This document shows positions 27,990 to 37,004 of a DNA stretch of 64,000 nucleotides, one piece after another (position 1 is the stretch's first letter; each line of letters begins with the position of its first letter). The stretch is from Alphaproteobacteria bacterium (lineage in GTDB: Bacteria > Pseudomonadota > Alphaproteobacteria > Micropepsales > Micropepsaceae): positions 496,001-560,000 of the forward strand of contig JAFKEU010000005.1 of NCBI GenBank assembly GCA_017308475.1, written 5' to 3'. The notes below the pieces were generated by a model that saw only the letters and a list, made by a program, of their open reading frames with translations, searched no databases and had not been told where the DNA came from. A program made the translations under genes and the position numbers.

Positions 27990-29569
27990 GGCCCGACCGC
28001 CGCGGCATGCTGGCCGGGATGGCGACGGTGCCATTCCTTGCCATGCATGCCCAGGCGGCGCGCGGCAATGTGCTGAACGCGATGATGCCGGCCGAGCCGG
28101 GCACGCTGTGCTATCCCCTGATGAACACGCGGGTGGTGCAGGAGATCTGCGGCAATATCCAGGAATCGCTGCTGCTGCTGGACTGGAATTTCAAGCCCCA
28201 GCCCAACCTGGCCCGCAGCTTCACCGTCACGCCGGACGGGCTGGTCTATGTCTTCCACCTGCAGCCGGGCGTGCGCTGGCATGACGGCCATCCCTTTACC
28301 GCGCGCGACGTGGTGTTCAGCTGCGACCGGATGCTGCGCGCGCTGAACCCGCGCAGCCGCAATGCCTTCAACAATTGCCAAAGCATCCGCGCGCTGGACG
28401 CGCTGACCGTCGAGTTCCGCCTCAAGCAGCCGTTCAACGCCTTTATCATGTCGCTGATGGCGTCGAACGCGCCGATCATGGCCGCGCACATCTATGAAGG
28501 CAGCGACTGGCGCACCAATCCCGCCAATTTCCGGCCCGTCGGCACCGGCCCGTTCAAATTCGCCCGCTGGGAGCGCGGGCAGTATATCCGCCTGACCCGC
28601 AATCCCGATTACTGGCGGGCAGGCTATCCGAAAATCGACGATATCTATTTCCGCGTCTGCCCGACGCCGGAGCAGCGCATGGTGGCGCTGGAGACGGGGG
28701 CCGTCGACATCGCCCTGGCCGACGATATCGACACGGTGGTGTCCAGCCGCCTGCGCGCCAATCCCCATATCGTCGCCAGCACCCACGGCTATGAAGGAGT
28801 GGGCGAGATCGCGGTGTTCGAGATGAACCAGCGGCGCTGGCCGTTCAGCGACCGGCGCTTCCGCCAGGCCTTCATGCATGCGCTGGACCGCGATTTCATC
28901 GTCAAGGCGATCAATTTCGGCCAGGGCAAGGTGGCGAGCAGCCCCATCCCCTCCAGTGCGCCCTATTACGATCCGAAGGTGCTGACGCGTTATCCCTACG
29001 ATCCGGCGAAGGCGCGGGCGATGCTGGACGAGATGGGTTTGAAGAAGGGGCGGGGCGGGGTGCGCCATCGCTTCAGCTTCCTGATGATCCCGGATGGCGG
29101 CGGCGTGCAGACGCGCGGCGCCCAGTATGCGCGGCAGGCGGCGTCGGAGGTCGGGCTGGACATCGAGCTTCAGTCGTCGGACTGGGCCAGCTTCGCCTAC
29201 CGCACCGGCAACTGGGATTTCGACATGGACAACAATTCCTATGGCGAATATGGCGACCCGGCGATCGGCACCTCGCGCTTTTACGTCTCCTCCAACATCC
29301 GCAAGGGCGTGCCCCAGTCCAACATCCAGGGCTATCGCAACAAGGAGGTGGATATGCTGTTCGCCAGCGCCTCGACCGCCATCGATCCGAAAGAGGCGCA
29401 AGGCCATTACAGCCGGCTGCAGCAGATATTGACCGAAGACGTCGCCATGCTGTGGATCTTCGAGCGCGATCCCATGCTGTACTACAACAAGCGGGTGCAC
29501 GACCTGGTCAGCGGACCCAACGGCCCCACGGACGGCTTTGGCCGGACCTGGCTGAGCGGCCAGGCATGA
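27986..29569 (+). CDS. Peptide ABC transporter substrate-binding protein (SBP family 5)
   Basis: The 527-residue periplasmic receptor belongs to the DppA/OppA family. It has QPNLARSFTVTPDGLVYVF, the hallmark VRWHDGHPFTARDVVFSCDRM, and GTGPFKFARWERGQYIRLTRN. The N-terminus MRPDRRGMLAGMATVPFL with an AQAA cut site looks like a short Tat signal (double Arg), unusual but not rare in this family. Translation starts at a GTG overlapping the M81 stop by four bases. The ligand is presumably an oligopeptide or a peptide-like compound matched to the M81 peptidases on both sides of the transporter (inference). Confidence 0.93.
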   Translation: MRPDRRGMLAGMATVPFLAMHAQAARGNVLNAMMPAEPGTLCYPLMNTRVVQEICGNIQESLLLLDWNFKPQPNLARSFTVTPDGLVYVFHLQPGVRWHDGHPFTARDVVFSCDRMLRALNPRSRNAFNNCQSIRALDALTVEFRLKQPFNAFIMSLMASNAPIMAAHIYEGSDWRTNPANFRPVGTGPFKFARWERGQYIRLTRNPDYWRAGYPKIDDIYFRVCPTPEQRMVALETGAVDIALADDIDTVVSSRLRANPHIVASTHGYEGVGEIAVFEMNQRRWPFSDRRFRQAFMHALDRDFIVKAINFGQGKVASSPIPSSAPYYDPKVLTRYPYDPAKARAMLDEMGLKKGRGGVRHRFSFLMIPDGGGVQTRGAQYARQAASEVGLDIELQSSDWASFAYRTGNWDFDMDNNSYGEYGDPAIGTSRFYVSSNIRKGVPQSNIQGYRNKEVDMLFASASTAIDPKEAQGHYSRLQQILTEDVAMLWIFERDPMLYYNKRVHDLVSGPNGPTDGFGRTWLSGQA

Positions 29570-29579
29570 GCGGTTTTGC

Positions 29580-30557
29580 ATGAATCGTCTGGCCTATATC
29601 GCCCGGCGCCTGTTGCGCACGGTGCTGGTGACGGTGGCAGTGGTGCTGCTGAGCTTCTTCCTGATCCGGCTGGCGCCGGGCGATGCCGCCACGGTAATGG
29701 CGGGCCAGTCCGGCTATGCCGACGAAACCTTCATCAAAAACCTGCGCGCCGAATACGGCCTGGACCGGCCGCTGCCGGTACAGCTGTGGAAATATGTGAA
29801 GGCGGTGGCGCATGGCGATCTGGGCCAGTCCTATGAGCGGCGCCAGCCGGTGCTGGAGATAATCCTGGAGCGGCTGCCCAATACGCTGCTGCTCGATGCC
29901 TTTGCGCTGATGGTGGCGATGGCGGGCGGCATCACGCTGGGCGCAATTGCCGCGCGTCGGCCGGGATCGGTGGGCGATGCGGGCGTCACGGTGCTGGCCA
30001 TGTTGTTCTATGCGGTGCCGCAATTCTGGCTGGGCATGATGGCGGTGCTGGTCTTTTCCGTCTGGCTTGCCGTGTTGCCGCCCTTCGGCATCGCGACCAT
30101 GGGCGCCGATTACACGGGGCTGGCGCGCCTCGCCGATGTGGCCCGCCACATGATCCTGCCCGGCATGACGCTGGCGCTGTACTACATGGCCAGCTATGCG
30201 CGGCTGACGCGCACGGCGATGATCGAGGTGGCTACCCAAGATTTCGTCAGGACGGCGCGGGCCAAGGGCATCGGCGAAGGCCAGGTGGCGCGCCGCCACA
30301 TCCTGCGCAACGCGCTGATCCCGCTGATTACCTATGCCGGGCTTCAGGCATCGATCCTGGTGGGCGGCACGGTGCTGGTGGAGAATGTGTTTTCCTGGCC
30401 CGGCGTGGGCACGCTGGCCTACGAGGCGGTGACCGCCAGAGACAATCCGCTGCTGCTGGGCATCTTCATCGTCACGGCGGTGCTGGTCAGCCTGTTCAAC
30501 CTTCTCACCGACATCGCCTATTCCATCGCCGATCCCCGCGTGGAGCTGGGCGGATGA
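29580..30557 (+). CDS. Peptide ABC transporter permease, DppB/OppB type
   Basis: The 325-residue permease has the usual six helices, starting RRLLRTVLVTVAVVLLSFFLIRLAPGD. The cytoplasmic EAA loop is visible in RTARAKGIGEGQVARRHILRNALIP. It lies 10 bases after the receptor gene and overlaps the second permease by four. Confidence 0.95.
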   Translation: MNRLAYIARRLLRTVLVTVAVVLLSFFLIRLAPGDAATVMAGQSGYADETFIKNLRAEYGLDRPLPVQLWKYVKAVAHGDLGQSYERRQPVLEIILERLPNTLLLDAFALMVAMAGGITLGAIAARRPGSVGDAGVTVLAMLFYAVPQFWLGMMAVLVFSVWLAVLPPFGIATMGADYTGLARLADVARHMILPGMTLALYYMASYARLTRTAMIEVATQDFVRTARAKGIGEGQVARRHILRNALIPLITYAGLQASILVGGTVLVENVFSWPGVGTLAYEAVTARDNPLLLGIFIVTAVLVSLFNLLTDIAYSIADPRVELGG

Positions 30558-31381
30558 GGGATTTTATGACCCGCTTCCTGGCACGGCCGCAGACCCTGAT
30601 CGGGCTTTGCGTCTTCATTGCCATTGTTGCGGTGGCGCTGGCCGCGCCGCTGCTGTTTCCCAAGGGGCCTTTCACCATCGTGGGCATGCCGCTTCTGGCG
30701 CCCGGCAGCGCCGGATTGGCGGCGGGCAGCGACGTGCTGGGTCGCAGCATGGTGGTGGGTCTTGCCTATGGCGCGCGGGTATCGCTGCTGGTGGGCATTT
30801 CGTCGACCTGCTGCGCGGTGGGCATCGGGGTGCTGCTGGGCGCGGTGGCGGGCTATTATGGCGGGGTGGTGGACGATCTTCTGATGCGCCTCACCGAATT
30901 CTTCCAGATCATTCCGGCCTTCGTGCTGCTGATGGTGCTGGTGGCGTTCCTGCAGCCCAGCCTGTTTTCCACCGTGATCGGCATCGCGCTGATCACCTGG
31001 CCGCAGGTCGCGCGCGTGGTGCGGGGCGAGTTCCTGGCCCTGCGAAACCGCGAGTTCGTGCAGGCGGCGCGGCTTCTGGGCGAAAGCGACCTTCACATCA
31101 TCTTCCGCGAGATTTTGCCCAATGCGCTGCCGCCCATCGTGGTAGTGGGCTCGATGATGGTGGGCAGCGCCATATTGACCGAATCGGCGCTGGCCTTCCT
31201 GGGGCTGGGCGATCCGGGCCTGATGAGCTGGGGCAGCATGATCGGGGCCTCGCGCTCGGCCATGTGGGTGGCATGGTGGACGACCGTGCTGCCGGGCCTG
31301 GCGATCATGGTCACGGTGCTGGCGCTGAACTTCATCGGCGATGGGCTGAACGAGGCGCTCAGTCCCAGGAGGCGCCAGTGA
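30554..31381 (+). CDS. Peptide ABC transporter permease, DppC/OppC type
   Basis: The 275-residue permease pairs with the previous one. It shows the DppC-type start TRFLARPQTLIGLCVF, GSDVLGRSMVVGLAYGARVSL and the EAA loop QAARLLGESDLHIIFREILPNALP. The gene overlaps the genes before and after it by four bases each, so synthesis of the complex is translationally coupled. Confidence 0.95.
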   Translation: MRDFMTRFLARPQTLIGLCVFIAIVAVALAAPLLFPKGPFTIVGMPLLAPGSAGLAAGSDVLGRSMVVGLAYGARVSLLVGISSTCCAVGIGVLLGAVAGYYGGVVDDLLMRLTEFFQIIPAFVLLMVLVAFLQPSLFSTVIGIALITWPQVARVVRGEFLALRNREFVQAARLLGESDLHIIFREILPNALPPIVVVGSMMVGSAILTESALAFLGLGDPGLMSWGSMIGASRSAMWVAWWTTVLPGLAIMVTVLALNFIGDGLNEALSPRRRQ

Positions 31382-32970
31382 GCGCGCTGGTCTCCATCGA
31401 GGGGCTCAGCGTGGCGCTGCCGCCGGGCGCCGACCGGCGGTTCGCCGTCGAGGATGTGAGCCTTCAGGTCGGCGCCGACCAGATCGTCTGCATCGTGGGC
31501 GAATCCGGATCGGGCAAGTCGGTGGCCGCCCATGCCCTGATGGGGCTGCTGCCGCGCGGGCTTGCGGCCGTATCGGGGCGCATCCTGTTTCAGGGCCGCG
31601 ATCTTCTGGCCCAGTCGGCGCAAGACTGGCGGCAAACGCGCGGCGCGGACATCGCCATGATCTTCCAGGACCCGATGGCGGCGCTCAATCCGGTGATGCC
31701 GATCGGCCGGCAGATCACCGAGCAGATAAGGGCGCATCGCAGCATCGGCGAAGGCGCGGCGCTGGCAGAGGCGGGCGTGCTTCTGGCGCAGATGGGGCTG
31801 GCGCCGCAGCTGCTGCGCGCCTTTGCGCACCAGCTTTCCGGCGGCCAGCGCCAGCGGGTGATGATCGCCATGGCCCTGTCGCTGTCGCCCCGGCTTTTGA
31901 TCGCGGACGAGCCCACCACGGCGCTGGACGTCACCACCCAGGCGCAGATTCTTGCCCTTGTCAAAAAGGTGCAGGCGGAGCGGCAGATGAGCGTCCTGTT
32001 CATCACCCATGATTTCGGCGTGGTGTCGGACATCGCCGATCACGTGGCGGTGATGCGCGAGGGCCGCATCGTGGAAAGCGGGCCGGCGGCGGTGGTGCTG
32101 GACAGTCCGCGCGATGCCTATACACGCGCGCTGATTGCCGCGGTGCCGCGCCTGTCGGGCTCGCCCGCGCCGCTCGCGCCGCAAAAGCCGCTGCTGGCGG
32201 TAGCGGGGCTGTCCAAAAGCTATCGCAGCGGCGGGTTTTTCGGGCGCCGCGCCACCCCCGCACTGGACCGCGTATCGCTGACGCTGCAGCGGGGCGAGAC
32301 GCTGGGCGTGGTCGGCGAATCCGGCTCGGGCAAGTCGACCCTGGCGCGCTGCATCATCCGGCTGGTGGATTCGGATGCGGGCGAGGTGCTGTTCGACGGC
32401 GCTGACCTGGCGCGCATGGGGCCGCGGGGGCTTCGGGCGCAGCGGCGGCGCATCCAGATGGTTTTCCAGGACCCGTTCTCGTCGCTCAATCCGCGCCATA
32501 CGGTGGGCGAGATCGTCACCGCGGGGCCGCGCGCGCACGGCGAGCCCGGCGACGCCGCGCTGGCACAGGCCGCCGAAATGCTGAGGCTGGTGGGATTGGA
32601 CGCGGCCGCGCTGTCGCGCTATCCGCACGAATTCTCGGGCGGCCAGCGCCAGCGCATCGGGCTTGCCCGTGCGCTGATGCTGAGGCCCGATGTGCTGATC
32701 GCCGACGAACCGGTCTCGGCGCTGGACGTGACGGTGCAGGCCCAGGTGCTTGACCTGCTGGACCAGGTGCGGCGGAAAATGAACCTGGCCATGCTGTTCA
32801 TCACCCATGACATGCGGGTGGCCGCGCGCATCTGTCATCGGGTGATGGTGATGCGCCATGGCCGGGTGGTGGAGGAAGGGCCGACGGCCACCCTCTTTGC
32901 CGCGCCCAAAAGTGATTATACCGGCCAGCTTCTGGCCGCCATTCCCGGCCGGACGTGGCTGGAAGCATAA
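31378..32970 (+). CDS. Peptide ABC transporter, fused double ATPase (DppD-DppF)
   Basis: The 530-residue protein joins both ATP-binding subunits of an oligopeptide importer. The first domain (about 1-255) has Walker A GESGSGKS, signature LSGGQRQRV and Walker B LLIADEPTTALD. The second (about 275-530) has Walker A GESGSGKST, signature FSGGQRQRIG and Walker B VLIADEPVSALD. Both domains look intact, so both should bind ATP. The fusion is a known variant of DppD/DppF. It starts at a GTG overlapping the permease stop and is followed 11 bases later by the second M81 gene. Confidence 0.95.
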   Translation: MSALVSIEGLSVALPPGADRRFAVEDVSLQVGADQIVCIVGESGSGKSVAAHALMGLLPRGLAAVSGRILFQGRDLLAQSAQDWRQTRGADIAMIFQDPMAALNPVMPIGRQITEQIRAHRSIGEGAALAEAGVLLAQMGLAPQLLRAFAHQLSGGQRQRVMIAMALSLSPRLLIADEPTTALDVTTQAQILALVKKVQAERQMSVLFITHDFGVVSDIADHVAVMREGRIVESGPAAVVLDSPRDAYTRALIAAVPRLSGSPAPLAPQKPLLAVAGLSKSYRSGGFFGRRATPALDRVSLTLQRGETLGVVGESGSGKSTLARCIIRLVDSDAGEVLFDGADLARMGPRGLRAQRRRIQMVFQDPFSSLNPRHTVGEIVTAGPRAHGEPGDAALAQAAEMLRLVGLDAAALSRYPHEFSGGQRQRIGLARALMLRPDVLIADEPVSALDVTVQAQVLDLLDQVRRKMNLAMLFITHDMRVAARICHRVMVMRHGRVVEEGPTATLFAAPKSDYTGQLLAAIPGRTWLEA

Positions 32971-32981
32971 GGAAAACAGCA

Positions 32982-34454
32982 ATGCGGATCGCGATCGCCC
33001 AGTTCATGCAGGAGACCAACAGCTTCGTGCCCTTCACCACCACGGTGAAAACCTTCGAGGATCAGTATTTGCACCGGGGCGAGGAGTTGTTCACCGCCTT
33101 CGGCAAGGCGCGGCTGGAGATTCCGGGCGCCATCGCGGCGCTGAAGGAGGCGGGCGCGGAAATCGTGCCGCTGATCGCCACCATGGCGATGGCATCGGGC
33201 ACGGTGGAGCGGGCGAGTTTTGAAATTCTCCTGGGCGAGATCCTGGAGCGGCTGCGCGCGGCGGGGCCGGTGGACGGCGTCTATCTGGCGCTGCACGGCG
33301 CCATGATCCTGGAGGACGAGCCGGATGCCGAGGCCGAGATCGTGCGCCGGGTTCGCGGCGAACTGAGGCCGGGCACGCCCATCACCGTGTCGCTGGACCT
33401 GCATGGCCATATCACGTCCGCCATGCTGCAGCTGGATGTCGCCTATGTCGGCTATCGTGAGTTTCCGCACATCGACATGTATGAGACGGGATACCGGGCG
33501 GCGAAGCTTTTGGTGGACTGGGTGAACGGCAAGGTCCATCCGGTGATGGCGCTGGCCAAGCGGCACATGGTGGTCAGTCCCGACTCCGCGCGCACCACCG
33601 TCCCGCCGCTTTCCGACATCGTGGCGGAAGGCCGGGCGATGGAAGCGCGGGGCGAGGTGCTGCATGTCTCGCTGTTTCCGGTGCAGCCCTGGATCGACAC
33701 GCCCGACCTGGGCTTTGCCGCACTGGTTTGCGCGCAGTCGAAGGAAGCGGCGCAGAAGGCCGCAGACAAGCTGGCCCGGATGGCCTGGGACCGGCGGGCG
33801 GAATTCGAGCCGACCCTGACGCCACTGCCCGAGATCATCGCCATTGCGCTGTCCGGCGAGGGCCTGACGGTGGCCAGCGACAGCGGCGACACGCCGTCGG
33901 GCGGCGGTGCGGCGGATTCAACCGCGGTGCTGGAGGCGCTTTTGAAGGCGGGCGCCGACAGGGCGGACCGCATCTCGATCTGCACCATCTGCGACGCGGA
34001 AGCGGCGGCCGAGGCCGCGCAGGCGGGCGTGGGCCGGACGGTGACGCTGCGGGTGGGGCACAAGCGTTCGGGCCTGGGCGAACCCCTGACGGTGACGGGC
34101 CGCGTGAAGACCATCAGCGACGGCCGCTATGTGCTGATGGGCCCGGGCGCTCATGGCATGGTGGGAGAGATGGGGCTGACCGTGGTGCTGGAAATCGGCG
34201 CGATCCGGCTGAACATGCGCTCCATCCCGCATTTCGAATGGGATCCGGCCATCCATACCTCGGTGGGGCTGGACCCGGCGCGGGCCGCGCTGGTCTTTGT
34301 GCGCTCGCCGGCGCATTTCCGTGCGTCCTACGCCCCCATCGCCGCGCGCATCTTCATCGCCGACACGCCGGGGCCGACCTCGGCCAACATGCGGCGCATT
34401 CCGTATACCCGGGTGACCCGGCCGCTGTATCCGATCGACCTGGTGAATGACTAG
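32982..34454 (+). CDS. M81 family metallopeptidase, MlrC-like (second copy)
   Basis: The 490-residue protein is a distant paralogue of the M81 gene at 26475. It shares MRIAIAQFMQETNSF at the start, YLALHGAMI, the zinc pair LDLHGH and YREFPHIDMYE, and the C-terminal DSGDTPSGGGAADST loop. The His that precedes ETxSF in the first copy is Gln here, and the sequences differ over most of their length. The two are therefore likely to have separate substrates or successive cleavages, not a recent duplication. The ATG has AAGGAAA ahead of it. It is the last gene of the operon and faces the NUDIX gene. Confidence 0.9.
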   Translation: MRIAIAQFMQETNSFVPFTTTVKTFEDQYLHRGEELFTAFGKARLEIPGAIAALKEAGAEIVPLIATMAMASGTVERASFEILLGEILERLRAAGPVDGVYLALHGAMILEDEPDAEAEIVRRVRGELRPGTPITVSLDLHGHITSAMLQLDVAYVGYREFPHIDMYETGYRAAKLLVDWVNGKVHPVMALAKRHMVVSPDSARTTVPPLSDIVAEGRAMEARGEVLHVSLFPVQPWIDTPDLGFAALVCAQSKEAAQKAADKLARMAWDRRAEFEPTLTPLPEIIAIALSGEGLTVASDSGDTPSGGGAADSTAVLEALLKAGADRADRISICTICDAEAAAEAAQAGVGRTVTLRVGHKRSGLGEPLTVTGRVKTISDGRYVLMGPGAHGMVGEMGLTVVLEIGAIRLNMRSIPHFEWDPAIHTSVGLDPARAALVFVRSPAHFRASYAPIAARIFIADTPGPTSANMRRIPYTRVTRPLYPIDLVND

Positions 34455-34522
34455 TGTCGTGGTTCCGAAATTAACTCGGAGCCTGATATAGAGATCATGC
34501 GAATTCCGGAATCGGGACACTG

Positions 34523-34620
34523 GAGCGTTGTCGCGTTTCGTTGAAGCGCGACAACGCTCGATCTCTTCATTTGGTCGCGGTTTCGGACGGAAAATCGCTG
34601 CGCAATTTTCCTGAAACCGC
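34523..34620. repeat. Paired intergenic hairpins between convergent genes
   Basis: The first hairpin is a perfect 13-bp repeat, GAGCGTTGTCGCG with CGCGACAACGCTC (34523-34535, 34547-34559). The second is nested: GCGGTTTC/GAAACCGC (34577-34584, 34613-34620) enclosing GGAAAAT/ATTTTCC (34589-34595, 34605-34611). Both lie between the stops of two convergent genes, where they may end transcription, but no long T-run follows. They may instead be copies of a dispersed palindromic repeat. Confidence 0.7.
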
Positions 34621-34621
34621 T

Positions 34622-35074
34622 CTAGGCGCGGTGACGGGCGGGGGTGAGCGATTTGCGGAATGCCAGCAGGATGTGGCGCAACTCCGGCTCGGCGACGCGG
34701 TGGGCGGCTTCATCCACCGGCAGCCAGCACAGTTCGCGCGCGCCTTTTTCCGCAAAATTACGGTCCTGCCTGGTCACCTTGAGCGCGAAGACCGATACCC
34801 GGCAGGGAATGGCGCTGCCGCCCTTGCGTTCCTTGAGATAGAGATAGTCGCCCAGCGCAGTATCGCGGACCTCGCCGGTGACGCCGGCTTCTTCATGCGC
34901 TTCGATGGCGGCGGACCGGGCAAGGCTCATGCCCTTGACCGGCCAGCCCTTGGGAAGGATCCAGCGCCGTGTGTCCAGGCTGGTGATCAGCAACATTTCG
35001 GGGAGCGGGCGGGCCCGCCAGCAAAGGGCCGCGACCTGCTGCACTGGTTCATGAAACACGGGTTCGTCCGCCAC
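34622..35074 (-). CDS. NUDIX hydrolase
   Basis: The 150-residue protein has the NUDIX fold with RRWILPKGWPVKG leading into the Nudix helix GMSLARSAAIEAHEEAGVTG. Compared with GX5EX7REUXEEXGU, the first Glu is Ser and the Arg is Ile, but the EE pair that binds metal is kept. This PKGWP-type box is usual for an alphaproteobacterial NUDIX subgroup, possibly acting on diadenosine or diphosphoinositol polyphosphates. Substrate is not assignable. It is separated from the Pit gene by about 100 bp and runs in the same direction. Confidence 0.88.
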   Translation of the reverse strand: MADEPVFHEPVQQVAALCWRARPLPEMLLITSLDTRRWILPKGWPVKGMSLARSAAIEAHEEAGVTGEVRDTALGDYLYLKERKGGSAIPCRVSVFALKVTRQDRNFAEKGARELCWLPVDEAAHRVAEPELRHILLAFRKSLTPARHRA

Positions 35075-35182
35075 GCGCGGTTCCCAAAACGGGTGATTCG
35101 CAAGGTCATGCTAGGCGCGAAAGCCTTGGGGTCCAAGGTTTATCGGGCACCCTTCATCGAAGCGTCCGACAATCGTCACGCT

Positions 35183-36178
35183 TCAGGAGAGCCCGAAGGC
35201 GCCGGCCAGGAAATAGAATCCGGCGGCGATCAGGGCCGCCGCCGGCATGGTGATGATCCAGGCCACGACAATGTCCTTGGCCACGTTCCAGCGCACGGCC
35301 GTGACGCGTCGCGCCGCGCCCACGCCGACGATCGCGCCGGTGATGGTGTGGGTGGTGGAGACGGGAATGCCCATGAAGGTGGCCATGAACAGGGTGATCG
35401 AGCCGGCGGTCTCGGCGCAGACGCCCTGGAAGGGCGTCAGGTGGGTGATGCGCGCCCCCATGGTGCGCACGATGCGCCAGCCGCCGGCCAGCGTGCCCAG
35501 CGCCATTGCCGCCTGGCAGGCCAGCACCACCCAGAGCGGAACATGGAACGCCCCGCCTTCAAGGCCGTGGGCGAAGAGCAGGGCGGCGATTATGCCCATG
35601 GTCTTCTGCGCGTCGTTGCCGCCATGGCCGAGGCTGTAGGCGCTGGCCGACAGGAACTGGATGTGGCGGAACAGCTTGTCCACCTTCAGCGGCGTCGCCT
35701 TGAGGAAGGTCCAGGAGAAGGCCAGGATCAGGACCAGCGCCAGGACAAAGCCTGCGGCCGGCGACAGCACGATGGCAAGCATGGTCTTGCCCAGCCCGTT
35801 CCACACCACCGCGGTCCAGCCGGCCTTGCAGACGCCCGCGCCCACCAGCCCGCCGATCAGGGCATGGGAGGAGGAAGAGGGAATGCCCGCCAGCCAGGTG
35901 ATGATGTTCCATGCGATGGCGCCCATCAGCGCGCCCAGGATCACCTGGTCGGAGATGATCGACGGCGCCACGATGCCGGTGCCGATGGTGGCGGCGACAT
36001 GCAGGCCGAACACGGCGAAGGCCACGAAGTTGAAGAAAGCCGCCCAGGCCACCGCGAGGCGGGGCGACAGGACCCGGGTGGAGACGATGGTGGCGATGGA
36101 ATTGGCCGCGTCATGCAGGCCGTTGAGAAAGTCGAAGATCAGGGCAACCGCGACCAGGGTGATGATGAGGATCATCAC
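35183..36178 (-). CDS. pit: Inorganic phosphate transporter, PiT family
   Basis: The 331-residue, roughly ten-helix protein imports phosphate (with divalent metal) using the proton gradient. The two PiT signatures are present: FLNGLHDAANSIATIVSTR near the N-terminus and LGHGGNDAQKTMG in the second half. IPSSSSHALIGGL is the matching loop. Its start overlaps the DUF47 stop by four bases, forming the standard DUF47-pit pair. Confidence 0.95.
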   Translation of the reverse strand: MMILIITLVAVALIFDFLNGLHDAANSIATIVSTRVLSPRLAVAWAAFFNFVAFAVFGLHVAATIGTGIVAPSIISDQVILGALMGAIAWNIITWLAGIPSSSSHALIGGLVGAGVCKAGWTAVVWNGLGKTMLAIVLSPAAGFVLALVLILAFSWTFLKATPLKVDKLFRHIQFLSASAYSLGHGGNDAQKTMGIIAALLFAHGLEGGAFHVPLWVVLACQAAMALGTLAGGWRIVRTMGARITHLTPFQGVCAETAGSITLFMATFMGIPVSTTHTITGAIVGVGAARRVTAVRWNVAKDIVVAWIITMPAAALIAAGFYFLAGAFGLS

Positions 36179-36819
36179 ACCTGCTCGATGACGATGCCGC
36201 TGATGCGGTTGGCGACGTCCTCGAAGCGGTCGACCACCTTTTCCAGGTGGCGATAGATCTCGCTGCCGATGATGAAACCCATCGCATCACCGCCATTGTG
36301 CCTGAGGTAGAGCGCCTTGATGCCGGCATCGTTCAGCTCGTCGGCATGCTCCTCCAGCCGGGTAATTTCCTCGGCGATGGCGTTGATGCGGCCGGAATTC
36401 TCGCGCAGCGCGCCCAGAAGGCCCACGGCTTCCACCGTCAATTCGGCGCAGCGCAGGACGATGTCGGCCATCTGGCGCATGCTGAGCTCGAACTGCGAGA
36501 CCTCGAACAGCGTGATGGCCTTGGCGGTCTTCTGCATCTGGTCGATGGCGTCGTCCAGAAGCCCGATCAGGTCCTTGATATCGCCGCGGTCGAAGGGGGT
36601 GATGAAGGAGCGGCGCACGCCAAGCAGCACCTCGCGGGCGATGGCGTCGGCCTCGTTCTCATAGGCGACAATGCGGGCGCAGGCCGCGGGCACGCCCTCG
36701 CCGCCCTCCAGAAGGTCGCGCAGAGCGATGGCGCCCTCGACCAGGATGCGGGCATGGCAATTGAAGAGGCTGAAGAATTTCTCCTCGCGCGGCATCAGGG
36801 CCTGGAAATAGCGCAGCAA
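36175..36819 (-). CDS. DUF47 (PhoU-like) phosphate transport regulator
   Basis: The 214-residue all-helical protein is the DUF47/PhoU-like partner that commonly precedes pit. It shows FFSLFNCHARILVEGA, EADAIAREVLLGVRRSFITPFDR with the DRGDIKDLIGLLDDAID motif, and YLRHNGGDAMGFIIGSEIYRH-type ends. It probably adjusts Pit activity or polyphosphate balance. It is the first gene of the pair and coupled by a four-base overlap. Confidence 0.93.
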   Translation of the reverse strand: MLRYFQALMPREEKFFSLFNCHARILVEGAIALRDLLEGGEGVPAACARIVAYENEADAIAREVLLGVRRSFITPFDRGDIKDLIGLLDDAIDQMQKTAKAITLFEVSQFELSMRQMADIVLRCAELTVEAVGLLGALRENSGRINAIAEEITRLEEHADELNDAGIKALYLRHNGGDAMGFIIGSEIYRHLEKVVDRFEDVANRISGIVIEQV

Positions 36820-36923
36820 GGATCGCCCCCCTCTTTGGGCCCATGACGGTTTTGCGGGCTCTGCTTGCTATGGCTCGGCGCATCCGTCAAGGCGGGTGGG
36901 TCTGCGGTAAAAATATCTGCGAT

Positions 36924-36960
36924 TTCAAAAAGTTAGGGGCGCCGCGATGGCGGCGCCCCT
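36924..36960 (-). terminator. Intrinsic terminator of the quinoprotein gene (minus strand)
   Basis: On the minus strand AGGGGCGCCGC and GCGGCGCCCCT form an 11-bp perfect stem with a four-base loop (36935-36945, 36950-36960), followed by AACTTTTTG. It lies 44 bases after the stop of the PQQ dehydrogenase gene. Confidence 0.88.
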
Positions 36961-37004
36961 GTGTCATTTCAGCACCTCTGGGTGCGAATGTTACTTCGCG
37001 TACA

